Position numbers and translations under genes: made by a program. A stretch of DNA of 64,000 bases, taken from positions 109,584,102-109,648,101 of the forward strand of contig NC_081861.1 of the NCBI RefSeq assembly GCF_963259705.1, read 5' to 3'. The notes under the pieces are model-generated. The model searched no databases, was not told where the DNA came from, and saw only the letters and a program-made list of their open reading frames with translations. Numbering within the stretch: position 1 is the stretch's first letter; every line of letters starts with the position of its first letter. Source of the stretch: Myotis daubentonii. Taxonomy: Eukaryota; Chordata; Mammalia; Chiroptera; Vespertilionidae. Shown in pieces: positions 44,938 to 56,875 of the stretch.

Positions 44938-47900
44938 ATGGCTACAAAAAAGAACCTATCCATAATAACCTTAAATGTAAATGGATTAAATGCCCCAATC
45001 AAAAGATAGGGTGGCTGAATGAATAAGAAAATATGACCCATATATATGCTGTGTACAAATGACTCACCTCAGAACAAAGGACTCACACATATTGAAAGTA
45101 AAGGGATGGAAAATTTTTTTACAGGCAAATGGAAATGAAAAAAAGCAAAGCTGGGGTAGCAATACTTATCTCTGACAAAGTAGACCTCAAAATGAAGGCC
45201 ATAAAAAGAGCTAATGAAGGACACTTCAAAATACTAAAGGGATTGATACAACAAGTGGGTATAACTCTGGTAAGCATATATGCAACCAATACATGAACAC
45301 CCCAAAACATAAATACTTCTGGAAGATATCAAGGGTGATATTTATAGCAATACAATCATAGTAGGAGGCTATAATACCCCACTGACATCACTGAATAAAT
45401 CTTCTAGACAAAAAATTAACAAAGAAATAGCAATCCTAAAAGACTCAGTAGATCATATGGAACTAATTGACATCTTCAGAACATTTCACCCCACAACAAT
45501 GAAATATACATTTTTCTCAAGTGCACATGGGACATGTTCAAATACAGACCACATATTAGGACAGAAGTTAAGTCTCTTCAAATTTAATAAGATTAAAACT
45601 CATCAAGCTTTATCTCAGATCACAATGGTATCAAGTTAGAAATCAACTACAATAAAAAAAATAAAAAATAAAAAAGTTGGAGGCTAAATAGCATGCTATT
45701 AAATGATGATTTGGTTGCCAAATAGATCAAAGAAGAAATAATAAACATCCTGGAAACAAATGACAATGAAAACACAACAATCCAAACTCTATGGGACACA
45801 GTGAAAGCAGTCATAAGAGGGAAGTTCATAGCAATACAGCCCTACCTCAAACAAATAAACAAAAAACAAACAAAAACAAAACCTGGTATTAAATTATCTA
45901 ACCCAACAACTTAAAGAATTAGAAAGAGAGAAACAAGTAAAGGCCATAGTGAGCAGATGTAAGTAAGTAATAAAGACCAGAGGCACAATAAATGACATAA
46001 AGACCAAAAAAAAAAAAAACAAAAAAACAAAAAAACAACAACAACAAAAAACCCACAATACAAAAGATCGAGAGAACCAAGAGCTAGTTCTTTGAAAGGA
46101 TAAAGATTGATGACCCTCTAGCCAGGCTTATCAAGAAGCAAAAAGAGAGGACTCAAATAAACAAAATCAGACTTGAAATAAGTGAAGTAACCACCTACCT
46201 CACAGAAATACAAAGGATTGTAAAAAAAAAAAAAAATTACAAACAACTCTATTCCAACAAACTGGACAACCTAGATGAAATGGACATATAACTAGAAAAA
46301 TATAATCTTCCAAAACTCAATCAGGAAGAATCAGAAAATCTGAATAAGCCAATAAATAGGGAGGAAATTGAAGCAGTAATCAATAAACTTCCAGAAAACA
46401 AAAGCCCTTTGCTGGATGGCTTCACAGGGGAGTTTTACCAAATATTTAAAGAAAAATTAAAACCTATCCTCTGCAGACAGCTCTGAAAAATTCAAGAGGA
46501 AGGAACACTTCCAAGCTCTTTCTATGAAACCAGCATTAGCCTAATCCCAAAACCAGATAAAGACACTATACAGAAAGGGAATTACAGGCAAATATTCCTG
46601 ATAAACATAGATGCTAAAATCCCCAACAAAATTGTAGCAAATCGGATCCAACAATAAATTTAAAATATCATGCACCATGACCAATTGGGATTTATTCCAG
46701 CAATGCAAGGCTAGTGCAATATCTGCAAGTCAATGAACGTGATACATCACATAAACAAATTGAAAGACAAAAATCATATCATTTCAATTGATGCAGGAAA
46801 AGCATTTGACAAAATCCAACACCCTTTCTTGATAAAAAATCTCAGCAAAGTGGGAATAGAGTGATCATACTTCAACATAATAAAAGCCTCATATGAAAAT
46901 CCTACTGCCAACATCATACTCAATGGGAAAATTCTAAAACCATTTCCTCTAAAAACAGGAGCAAGACAGGGATGCCCACTCACCGCTCCCGTCCACATAG
47001 TATTGGAAGTGCTAACCATAGTGATCAAACAAGGAAAAGAAATAAAAGGCATCCAAACTGGAAAATAAGTAGTAAATCTGTCATTACTCACTGATGACAT
47101 GATAATGTACATAGAGAACCCTAAAGAATCCATAAAAAAACCTACTAGATTTAATACCTGAATTCGGTAAGGCAGAAGGATACAAAATTAACATTCAGAT
47201 ATCGATGGCATTTTTATACACCAATAATGAACTCACAGAAAGGGAAACTAAAAACAAAACAAAAACAAAAACACTCCCATTTACCATTGCAACAAAAAAA
47301 TAAGATACTTGCGAATAAACGTAACTAAGGAGGTAAAAGACCTGTACTCGGAAAACTACAGGACATTGAAAAAAGAGGTAGAGGAAGACATAAACAAATG
47401 GAAGAATATACCGTGTTCATGGATTGGTAGAATCAACATCATTAAAATGTCTATACTATCCAAAGCAAGCTATAGATTCCATGCAAGCTCCATTGAAATA
47501 CCAATGATATATTTCACAGACTTAGAACAAACTCCCTAAGAATGTGTATGGAATTTAAAAAAAAAGACTCCAAATAGCCACAGCAATCTTGAGAAAGAAG
47601 AAAAAATCTGGAGGGATCACAATAAAAGATATCAAGCTATATTACAAAGACACTGTTCTCAAAACTGCCTTGTACTGACATCAGAACAGACATATAGACC
47701 AATGGATGGAACAGAACTGAGAACCCAGAAATAGACCCAAGCCATTATGCTCAATTAATATTTGACAAAGGAGGCAAGAGCTTACATTGGAGTCAAGACA
47801 ATCACTTCAATATATGGTGTTGGGAAAATTGAACAGATACATGCAAAAAATATGAAAGGAGTCCACCAACTTATACCATACCCCCCAAAAAACTCAAAAT

Positions 47901-48823
47901 GGACAAAAGACTTAAACATAAAATGGGAAACCGTAAAAATCTTAGAAGAATCCATATATAGTGAAATATCAGGTATATCTCATAACAATATATTTACAGA
48001 AACATCTCCTAGGACAATGTAAACTAAGAAAAATAAACAAATAGGACTACTTCAAAATCAAAAGCTTCTGCACAGGACAAGAAACCATCAACCAAGTAAC
48101 AAGAGAGCCCGCTGAATGGGAGAACATATTTGCCAATGTTACATCTGATAAGGCTTTAATCTCCAAAATTTATAGGGAACTCATACAACTTAACAAAAAG
48201 AAAATCAATCCAATCAAAAATGGACAAAGGATATTTCTCAAAAGTGGACATAGAGTAGGTCAAGAGGCATATGAAAAAAATGCTCAAAGTCACTAATTAT
48301 CTGATAGATGCAAATCAAAACAACAATGAGGCACCATCTCACACCAGTCAGAATAGCTGTCATCAACAAATGAACTGACAAGTGCTGACAAGGATGTGGA
48401 GAAAAAGGAACTATCATACACTGCTGGTGGGAATGCAGACTGGTACAGGCACTGTGGAAAACAGTATGGAGTTTTCTCAAAAAACTAAAAATGGAATTCC
48501 CATTTGACCCAGTGATCCCACTTCTAGGAATATATCCCAAGAAACCAGAAACACCAATAAGGAAGAATATATGTATCCCTACATTCATAGCAGAGCAATT
48601 TACAATAGCTAAGGTTTGGAAAGAGCCTAAGTGCCCATCAGCAGATGAGTGGATTAGAAAACTGTGGTACATCTACACAATGGAATACTATGCTCCTGTA
48701 AAAAAGAAAGAATTCTTACCATTTGCAACTGTATAGATCAAACTGGAGAGCATTATGCTAAGCAAAATAAGCCAGTCAGAGTAAGATACGTATCACATGA
48801 TCTCACTCATTTGTGGAATATAA
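44938..48823 (+). pseudogene. L1-C ORF2, heavily decayed
   Basis: ATG 44938 opens MATKKNLSIITLNVNGLNAPIKR and stops soon after. Endonuclease, RT and Cys-rich regions are all recognisable in order but in several frames. The RT active site region near 47085-47100 reads LTDDM rather than FADDM. A poly-A/CAAA-rich expansion occurs around 46005-46060. The C-terminal region ends at about 48823. Non-functional. Confidence 0.88.
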
Positions 48824-49336
48824 TGAACAACATAAGCTGTTGAAAAAAAAATATCTGAAGACATAGAATTATTGAACAGACAAACCTGAGTGAAGGCAAG
48901 GGAGAGTGGTCAGGGGGTTGGAGGGTAATAGATCAACCAAAGAACTTGTATGCATATAAGCATACCCAATGGACACAGACAATTGAGGGGGGGCAGTTAG
49001 GCTGGGACTGGGGAGTGGGTGCAGGAAGGGAGACGGCAAGGGGGGGAAAAGGGGACATATGTAATACTTTCAACAATAAAGAATTTAAACATAAATAAAT
49101 AAATAAAAACAACTTTCTGTAAGTTGCAAAATCAAGCAGCAATATCTGTGAGACAGAATTTCTAGGAATTTTTAGCATTTTCATAGTTGTGGTTTAGAGC
49201 TCCAATTGTATTGTATTGTATTTCACAAGATGGCTAGGTCTATAGGATATTACTTGTCCATGGGGAAAGAAATTTTTAAAGTTTACAAATTTGTATCTAA
49301 TGCAGAAGAACAATCCAATAACATATTATTTTTGTA

Positions 49337-49662
49337 CTAGAAGCTGAGTGCATGAAATTCATGCATGGAGAGGGGTCCCTCAGCCTGGCCTGCACCCTTT
49401 CCATTCCAGGACCCCTCAGGGGATGTCTGATGGCTGGACATCTCTCTCGCAATCCAAGACCACTGGCTCCTAACTGCTTAACTGACAGACTGCCTGATCG
49501 CCCCTAACCACTCTGCCTGCCTGCCTGGTCACCCCTAACTGCCCTTCCCTGCTAGCTTGGTTGCCCCTAACTGCCTCTGCCTCGGGCCCCATCACCGTGG
49601 CTTTGTCCAGACAGACATCTGATGTCCTGTATAATTAGCGTATTACTCTTTATTAGTACAGA
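49337..49662 (-). mobile_element. Helibat-type Helitron, minus strand (326 bp)
   Basis: On the minus strand it starts TCTGTACTAATAAAGAG, then TAATACGCTAATTATAC, and ends with hairpin CATGCATGAATTTCATGCAC and CTAG. Flanks are A (49336) and T (49663). The inside has CCTAACTGCC- and CCCCTAAC-type repeats like the 32498 element, so they belong to one subfamily. The interval 49108-49336 shows nothing recognisable. Confidence 0.9.
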
Positions 49663-50219
49663 TATTACTAATTAAAATTCTTTCTTATCATTTGTTTAGA
49701 TCGTTCTTCCATCCACCAGAGTTTCAAACTTGTATGAAGAGATACTGCTCTGCCTGACATTTCTTCCCTGAAATCTTCAACTGGCTTCCCTTCATTTTTC
49801 AAAAGCATTTGATCTTCAAAATTTGTTTTTTTCCCCCACTAGAATAGTAAATTCCATGTGTCACATGCTCTCATAGTACCATGTGTTGTTTACTCATAGC
49901 ATGTTTCAGAATAGTAATAAATTGTTCTTTTTCTATAAGGAAGGAACTGTTTCTCTATGTAAGTTGTAAGCTCAAGGAGAGAAAGAAATGCATATATTTT
50001 TCTCTGGTGTATTAAATCACCTTCCATACCACTGAGAACAGAGTGGTGTTCAACAAGTCTGTTCTATGAGTTATTAAAAATATGCACAAATGAAAGAATG
50101 AAATTACTGATAATCAATAGGAAAGTCATCATAGAAACCAACCATATTGTTCACATACTTAACTAATGCTAATTTTCTCATTTAATTTACTTAACACATG
50201 AACATTCAGGCCCTTCTTT
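49663..50219. other. Unannotated DNA
   Basis: No feature recognised between the Helitron and the Ves SINE. Confidence 0.5.
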
Positions 50220-50234
50220 AAAACAATCCATACA

Positions 50235-50451
50235 GCCCTAACTGGTTTGGCTCAGTGTATAGAGTGTCGGCCTGCAGACCGAAGGGTCCCAGGTTCGATT
50301 CCGGTCAAGGGCATATACCTTGGTTGCGGGCACATCCCCAGTAGGGAGTGTGCAGGAGGCAGCTGAATTGATGTTTCTCTCTCCTCTCTGTTTCTAACTC
50401 TCTATCCCTCTCCCTTTCTCTCTGTAAAAAATCAATGAAATATATTTAAAA
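50235..50451 (+). mobile_element. Ves SINE, plus strand, well-preserved copy
   Basis: Starts GCCCTAACTGGTTTGGCTCA, with A box TGGCTCAGTGTATAGAG and a perfect B box GGTTCGATTCC, and ends with CTCTCTGTAAAAAATCAATG and A's. AAAACAATCCATACA is duplicated exactly at 50220-50234 and 50452-50466 (15 bp). The promoter elements look intact, so RNA polymerase III transcription is possible in principle. Its tRNA-like head is the likely origin; it is not itself a tRNA gene. Confidence 0.96.
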
Positions 50452-50466
50452 AAAACAATCCATACA

Positions 50467-51244
50467 ATAATCCACAACATCTTGAATGAGTTTAAAATTA
50501 AAATAAAATATATAATTTCATTTGAATATATCTCTTGAATGGGCTAATGTTGCCAGGTTAAAATAACATTTTGTAAATTACAATAGATATTCCAGTTGGA
50601 TTAAATTTGTGTCTGTTGGTACATTTATTAAAACATTCATTTAACTTTACAGAATTAATTATATTTGGTATGTGTCTTTGTGTGAAGTGTGCTATTTCTT
50701 TGCTAACACAATCACAAATACACATTCATACATGCAAAGATTCACAGTACCAACTCTAAATCCCATCAATGCTTATTGATGATAAGACTAAATATCTTTA
50801 TTTTTAGCACATAATTTAATTTATACTGAGAAACATACTAATTTTATATTATATACATAGTGGGCACTTAATGAACTTTTAGTTAAATTTAATTTTAGAC
50901 TATCAGGGAAAAGCTTTGCCTGAACTTTTCTCCTCACTTTCAAATGCATTAGGAGAGATTTAGACAGCTTTGTATGTTGTCTAAAGTAATAAAAAACATA
51001 TCAGTTTGATTAAATAGCTTTGGGTAACTTGCTTTCAGAAAAATGTTGAACTTTTGATACAGTGTTCAGTGATTGTGTGAATAATAACAACATTAAACAA
51101 AAGGAAAACAAAACAGAAAAAAATCTATTAACTGTATATATTCCAAAGTCATGAAATTAACATTTATGAGCAGGAAAAAAAATCTTGGCAGTAGATATCT
51201 TTATTAGAAATTAATGAGAGAAGGCATTTAAATGAAACTTGATA
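50467..51244. other. Unannotated AT-rich DNA
   Basis: No gene, RNA gene or repeat recognised. Confidence 0.5.
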
Positions 51245-51485
51245 GGGTAAGAAAGGTGAAGGGGTTCAGAAGTACAGATTGGTAGTTACAGAATAGTCAT
51301 GGGGTATAAATTGCAGCATGGAGAATATAGTCGATAGTGTTGTTATGTATGTTGCCAGGTGGGTGCTGGATTTACTGGGAGAATCACTTAGTAGGTTATG
51401 TGATGTCTATTCATAAGGTTGTACACCTGAAAGTAATATAATATTTTATGTCTACTGTAATGGAAAAATGTATTATTAAAAAAAT
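51245..51485 (+). mobile_element. Old L1 3' untranslated fragment
   Basis: Blocks such as GGTGAAGGGGTTCAGAAGTA, CATGGAGAATATAGTCGATA and GTACACCTGAAAGTAATATA match the well-known 3' end of old mammalian L1s, ending in A-rich sequence. No coding content. Confidence 0.7.
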
Positions 51486-53338
51486 TGATGTAATGACCAA
51501 AAAATCACTATTATGCTCAGGCCCAATTATGGACATTTTTCGTCTTTAATTAATCATTTACTTTTACATTTCAAATCTTATAAGCATAGATGAACACAGC
51601 TTATTGAGAGGTTAATTATTTTTGCATTGATTGAAACATTTTTTAGGTTATTGTAATTTTGTTGAATAGAACTGCACATATAAACATAATTACTTTTACA
51701 CTAAAGGAACGAAATATTCATTAGAGCTTGCTTTTATTATACATTTGGCAAATGTTTAAAAAATGCTTACTCTTTTTTTCTCAGTCTTCTAGGACCTATG
51801 TGCTAGGCAGGAGCAAGATTATCATGAAGATATTTTAAAAGGTCTGAATCCCCTGGAGTTACCCCCTCCCTTCAGTATTTAATAAGGAAAATCACCTTCT
51901 GTGAATTCAATAAAAGTTGAGGCCTCACAAAGATTTATACCATATTAAACACTGAAATCCAATGTACAATGGTTCCCATGTGTACTCAGTTATCAGAATA
52001 ATATACTTTGTCCGATCAGCTTACATTTTATGCCAACAACAGAAAATTTAATATTACATGGTGCTGAGACAAGAAAAATATTCATTTATGTATCTACTTG
52101 CACAATGCCTTACATAGGCTAAGTAGACAAATAATTTTGGATGTTTATATTTATTTCTAGTACACAATGCAAGATTTTAAACCAATAAGAAGACTTTATC
52201 ATCTGCCCAATTTTTAAGTAGATTTTCAAGTGAAACAGCCTCTGTTTTGTGACAAACACATCTTTGAGCCAAATAATTGTTAGCTATGACTGTCAACTTA
52301 TTTTAATATAAACAGCCTTCATTAATACATAGATTTCTATTATTTATAAAAATAAACCTCTAAAAAATTGGAGTCACTTCTCTCATAGACACACTCATAT
52401 TCTTAAACACTCTCTTTACTTAAATTTGGAAAACACCTAAAATGTGAAGAAATTGAATTTGCTTTGAAGGAAAAATATACTATTTAATTGCATGACTAAA
52501 TAAGGCTTACATGTAAACACAAAGTGCTTGATCTGAGATACTAAAATGTCTGACATCTGTGGAATTTTGCTTGCACAACACATATTTGTGGTTTATTAGC
52601 CAACCTGCTCTTTGTTTACAGTAGCTGCATTTGTTGCATAAGCAGCTTTAAATTATGATATTGAACAACTGTGCTCTAGTGGACTCCAGAGATTATTCTC
52701 TGACAGTCCTTGCACACACATACATACACAGGCGTGTACTTGCAGGAACAAAAAATTCTGGTGAGTTAAATGTTTCTGTAATACAAAAATGTCTTTCTGC
52801 AATAACATATTAGGTATGACAAAGAAAAATACATTAAATCATATTAATATTAGTGTTAGTGTAGTAAGCAGAAGTTTCAGGAATGTCATACACATTTGCT
52901 ATCACAAAATGACTTTTTCTTTTTTAATGCTATGTTACTGGTTCAATTAATATGTTTATTTAATAAAATATAATAAGTTTTCATGTTAATAACATCAATT
53001 GATTTAAGAAACCCACATAATCGGCCAATACATTAAAAATAAATTCAATTAAATTTTTTTATATATATATGCAATAAGAGCGAATTCAAGATCATTTTTC
53101 CAGAGCAGTATTCTCCCAATATTGTAAGAAGAAATGTAAGGAAGGATGAAATCATTTTCAACTAAAAATGAAATGAGAGATTTTATGTACTCAACCTGAG
53201 CCCCTTTGGGTTTTAATTACTATTGGATATTTGAAAAATTTCCAATAAACTGGTGACCATTTTCATCCATTAGACCATCAGGCAATCAGCAGAATTAAAA
53301 CACTTTTACAGGAGAATCATATTTTAAGTCATCATTAT
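51486..53338. other. Unannotated AT-rich DNA
   Basis: The longest stretch of the window without recognisable young repeats after 19605-23654. No open frame above 60 codons is convincing. It may be unique, slowly decaying sequence. No conserved-looking element could be picked out without comparison. Confidence 0.5.
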
Positions 53339-53353
53339 AACATCTTGTTTTTT

Positions 53354-53585
53354 GTTTTTTGTGGTTTTTTTAAAAATATATTTTATTGATTCTTCACAGA
53401 GAGAAAGGGAGAGGGATAGAGAGCTAGAAACATCGATGAGAGAGAAACATCGATCAGCTGCCTCCAGCACACCCCCCACTGGGGATGTGCCCGCAACCAA
53501 GGCACATGCCCCTGATCAGAATCGAACCCGGGACCCTTCAATCCGCAGGCCAATGCTCTATCCACTGAGCCAAACCGGTTAGGGC
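53354..53585 (-). mobile_element. Ves SINE, minus strand
   Basis: On the minus strand it starts GCCCTAACCGGTTTGGCTCA, with intact-looking A and B boxes (GGTTCGATTCTG), and ends in the CTCTCTGTGAAGAATCAAT tail. AACATCTTGTTTTTT flanks it at 53339-53353 and 53586-53600. The T-rich plus-strand start is the A tail. Confidence 0.95.
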
Positions 53586-53674
53586 AACATCTTGTTTTTT
53601 ATAATGATGTTGTAGCATGTGTGGATTTGGTGATCTATTAAATCACAAATCCTATATAACAGATGGTGTATAAA

Positions 53675-53760
53675 AAAGCAATAGATTTCTGGGTGTTAAT
53701 TTTATATCCTGCTACATTGCTGAATTCATTTATTAAGTATAGTAGTTTTTGTTTTGTTTT
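53675..53760 (-). mobile_element. Tiny antisense L1 ORF2 remnant
   Basis: The block TTTCTGGGTGTTAATTTTAT then CCTGCTACATTGCTGAATTC is antisense to a known stretch of L1 ORF2. Too short to place further. Confidence 0.55.
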
Positions 53761-53984
53761 GTTTTATGTTTTTCTGGAGCTGTGCGCACAAAGCTCTCCT
53801 TATTCCTTAATGGTTACACATGAGGTTTCAAATGATTAAAACAAACAAACAAGAAAAACCGAAAGCCAATATTTTTCTTTCCTTCAGCTACCAATGTAGT
53901 ATAAAACAGTCCCCTTTGTTAAGAGTTGGGAGGATATTTTTGCAGACGCTCTCCTCTGTATTCATATGCATGCATATGTACTTC

Positions 53985-54604
53985 TTGTTTTGATTCTTTA
54001 TTGCTTAAAGTATTACATGAGTCTCCTTTTTTCCCCATTGACCTCTCCCCTGTCACCCTCTCCCCCAAGCACAAGACCTCACCCCCCTACTGTTTGTGCC
54101 CATTGGTTTTGTTCATATGCAAGAATACAAGTGCTTTGGTTAATCTCTTACCCCCTCACCCCTCACCTACCCTCATAAGTTGTACAGTCTGTTTAATGCT
54201 TTTATGTCTCTTGTTCTATTTTTATTCATCTATAATAATGAAAGTGTAATATGCAAATTGACAGAACTGTTGAACAGTGGAACAACCACCTGGATGACCT
54301 TCTGGATGAAGCCAGAGCTGTGAGGTCCAAGGCAGCCGGGGCTGCAAAGGTCTACTCTTGCATGAATTTTATGCATTGGGTCTCTAGTCAGTTTATGTTG
54401 TTCATTATATTCCACAAATGAGTGAGATCATGTGATATTTATCTTTCTCTGACTGGCTTCTTTTTTTGCTTAGCATAATGCTCTCTAGTTTCACCCATGC
54501 TGTTGCAAATGATAAGAATTCCTTCTTTTTTTACAGCAGCATAGAATTCCATTGTGTAGATGTACCACAGTTTTCCAATCCACTTGTCTGCTGATGGGCA
54601 CTTA
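53985..54604 (-). mobile_element. Antisense L1 3' end, left part of a broken L1
   Basis: Starts with TTCTTTATTGCTTAAAGTAT, the antisense of the L1 tail, then the C-rich antisense 3' untranslated region and the end of ORF2 (peptide [22 protein letters not shown] on the minus strand). A small Helitron splits it at 54229-54387, and a mariner begins at 54605. The ORF2 N-terminal half of a similar L1 starts at 57899. If they are one element, about 2.4 kb of ORF2 is gone. Confidence 0.88.
54229..54387 (+). mobile_element. Small Helibat-type Helitron (159 bp)
   Basis: Starts TCTATAATAATGAAAGTG and TAATATGCAAATTGACAG after A (54228). Ends with hairpin TGCATGAATTTTATGCA and GGGTCTCTAG before T (54388). 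The two ends together with little between make this a near-minimal Helitron. Confidence 0.92.
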
Positions 54605-54703
54605 CCAGGTGTACTGGCTAATAATTCAGATTTTGTAATAAAACAAAACACAATAATTTCAAGAGAAACATCAAAAGTGCTTTATTCAAAATAATGTCCA
54701 TCG

Positions 54704-56863
54704 GGTGAACCAAGATGGCGGCATAAGGTATAAACCTGTGCTTGCTGCCTCCCACAACAACACTGAAATTACAACTATAAGACAAAACAGCTATCATCCA
54801 GAGCCACTGGAAAGCTGGCCGAGTGGAAGTTCTACAACTAGAAAGAAAGAAAGAAGTGCATTGAGACTGAGTAGGAGGTGCAGAAGCACCAAAATCAGAG
54901 GTACGAAGGCCCGTGAGAGGCGGGATGCAACTGGATGCGCGTTTTCTTTCAATTGGAAGGGGATACAAGCTCTAGAATGCACTGATCTCGTTTAAGATGA
55001 GATTCTGAGGTTCCAGACTCCTACAGGGAGAAACTGGACTGTCTTGCAGCGGGTCAGAAAGCAAGGGTGGCTTTCTTGCAGAGCTGCTCACAGGGATCAT
55101 TGTTGCCTTGGGGGCGCGGGACTCGGGGATGCAGACACAGAGTCGGAGTAGCGGAGATGTGAGGAGTTGTGGAGATGCTGACGACGACCATTGCTGTTTG
55201 CTCTGCCCTGGTCATTCTCTGAGACCCCACCCCACTCAATTTACATCCCCACCCAAGCTGTGCCAGTGGCAGAAAGAATCACCTGCGTTTTTGAAGCCTA
55301 TCCCAACCAATTGCAGCTGGGTCAGAGAGTTCCAAAACTTCCAAATTCCAAACAAAGAGGAGAAATCTGTTGATATTGCTGTAGCTCCTGCTGGGTGGAC
55401 CCACACAGTGGTTGACTTGGAGATCCAGGAGCCAGGTTACCCCTGGTCAGATACCAGATTTCAACTCCTCATATCCATAAGGGACACACTCAAGAAACAG
55501 GCTCAGTGAGCACCAAAGCCCCACTGAAACAAGTCCTGCTCCATAAGGGTGTCTCCAGCACAGCAGTTCTTCCACTATAGGCACAACGGATCCTTGCAGT
55601 CAGCCAAAAATGTGGAGACAAAGAAACATGTCACAAATGAAAGAAATGGAGGAAAGCAAATTAATGGAGGACATAGAGTTCAAAACCACAGTTATAAGGT
55701 TACTCAAGAATCTTCTACGAACCTCTGAGGGACTTAGTGAGACCTCCAAGGAACTTAGTGAGACCTTCAAGGATCTTAATGAGAATGCCAAAAAAAAAAA
55801 AATATGGAAAAGGACCAGTCAGAAATTAAACATACATTGATTGGAATTAAAAATAAAATACAGAGATCCAACAGCAGACTAGAGGATCCCAAGAATCAAG
55901 ACAAATGTTTGAAATATGAAGAAGCAAAAAATACCCATCCAGAAAAGCAAAACGAAAAAAGAATCCAAAAATATGAAGATAGTGTAAGGAGCCTCTGGAA
56001 CAACTTCAAACATACCAACATCCAATTTATTGGGATGACAGAAGAAGAGAGAGAGCAAGATATTGAAAGCATATTAGAAGAAATCATGACAGAAAACTTC
56101 CCCTACCTGCTGAAAGAAATAGACTTACAAGTCCAGGAAGCACAGAGAACCCCAAACAAGAGGAATCCAAAGAGGACCACACCAAGACACATCATAATTA
56201 AAATTCCAAGTGCTAAAGACAAAGAGAGAATCTTAAAAGCAGCAAGAGAAAAACAGTTACCTACAAGGAGTACCCATACGACAGTCAGCTGATTTCTCAA
56301 CAGAAACCATGCAGGCCAGAAGGGAGTGGCAAGAAATATTCAAAGTGATGAATACCAAGAACCTACAACCAAGATTACTTTACCCAGCAAAGCTATCATT
56401 CAGAATTGATGGTAAGATAAAGAGCTTCACAGACAAGAAAAAGCTTAAGGAGTTCATCACCACCAAACCAGGAATATATGAAATGCTAAAGCATATTCTT
56501 TAAGAAGGCGAAAAGAAGAAAAAGGTAAAGATACAAATAATGAACAACAAAGTGACAGCAAATAAATACCTATCAACAAGTGAACCTAAAAATTAAGTCA
56601 GAATAAACTGGTGAATATAATAGAAGCAGGGGCATAGAAAGGGAGTGGACTGACAATTCTTGGGGGGAAAAGGGTGTGGGGGGGCGGGAAGAGATTGGAT
56701 AAAAATCTTACACCTATGGATGAGGACAATGGCAGGGGATAAGGGCATGGGGTGGGATGGGAACAAGGTGGAGGGGGGATATGGGGGGAAAAAGAGGAAC
56801 ATCTGTAATAATCTGAACAATAAAGATTTATTAATTAAGCAAACAAACAAAACAACAAAAAAG
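54704..56863 (+). mobile_element. HAL1 (half-L1) retrotransposon: ORF1 without ORF2 (2.16 kb)
   Basis: Flanked by TAATGTCCATCG at 54692-54703 and 56864-56875 (exact 12 bp). It starts GGTGAACCAAGATGGCGGC, a typical L1 5' end, has an untranslated region of about 900 bp, then an ORF1-like frame (55610-56503), and then goes almost at once to a G-rich 3' untranslated region and CAATAAAG plus A-rich tail. Near 56555-56580, CAGCAAATAAATACCTATCAAC looks like the start of ORF2 (compare L1-B ORF2 start) cut off after about 20 bases. So ORF2 was lost before or during its propagation. Such half-L1s are known in mammals and must use ORF2 from L1. Confidence 0.9.
55610..56503 (+). pseudogene. HAL1 ORF1, broken by two frameshifts
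   Basis: Starts MWRQRNMSQMKEMEESKLME, then a Leu/Ser/Glu-rich coiled coil with a heptad-like duplication (SEGLSETSKELSETFKDLNE). The frame is lost in the A-run at about 55789-55801 and resumes at 55804 with DQSEIKHTLIGIKNKI and the RRM-like RTTPRHIIIKI. A second shift near 56250-56290 leads to the C-terminal part ending KPGIYEMLKHIL at 56503. It is more diverged from the L1-A, L1-B and L1-C ORF1 proteins than these are from each other, which fits a separate HAL1 lineage. Confidence 0.88.
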
Positions 56864-56875
56864 TAATGTCCATCG

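Larger units (their letters stand above)
42497..49107 (+). mobile_element. L1-C, full-length but decayed L1 (6.6 kb with one insert)
   Basis: The 5' untranslated region (about 42497-43657) is homologous to that of L1-B (shared GTGTGTGGACATG-like and ACAGTTAGATCTCC-like blocks). It is followed by ORF1 (43658-44883, with a foreign insert), ORF2 (44938-48823), a G-rich 3' untranslated region and an AAAT-rich tail. It has many stops and indels and is the oldest of the three long plus-strand L1s. No convincing target duplication was seen, so both outer edges are accurate only to about 10-20 bp. Confidence 0.9.

Noticed and set aside
50235..50310. Possible tRNA gene
   Set aside because: It has A and B boxes but does not form a proper anticodon arm and continues into a SINE body with target duplication. 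It is the head of a Ves SINE.
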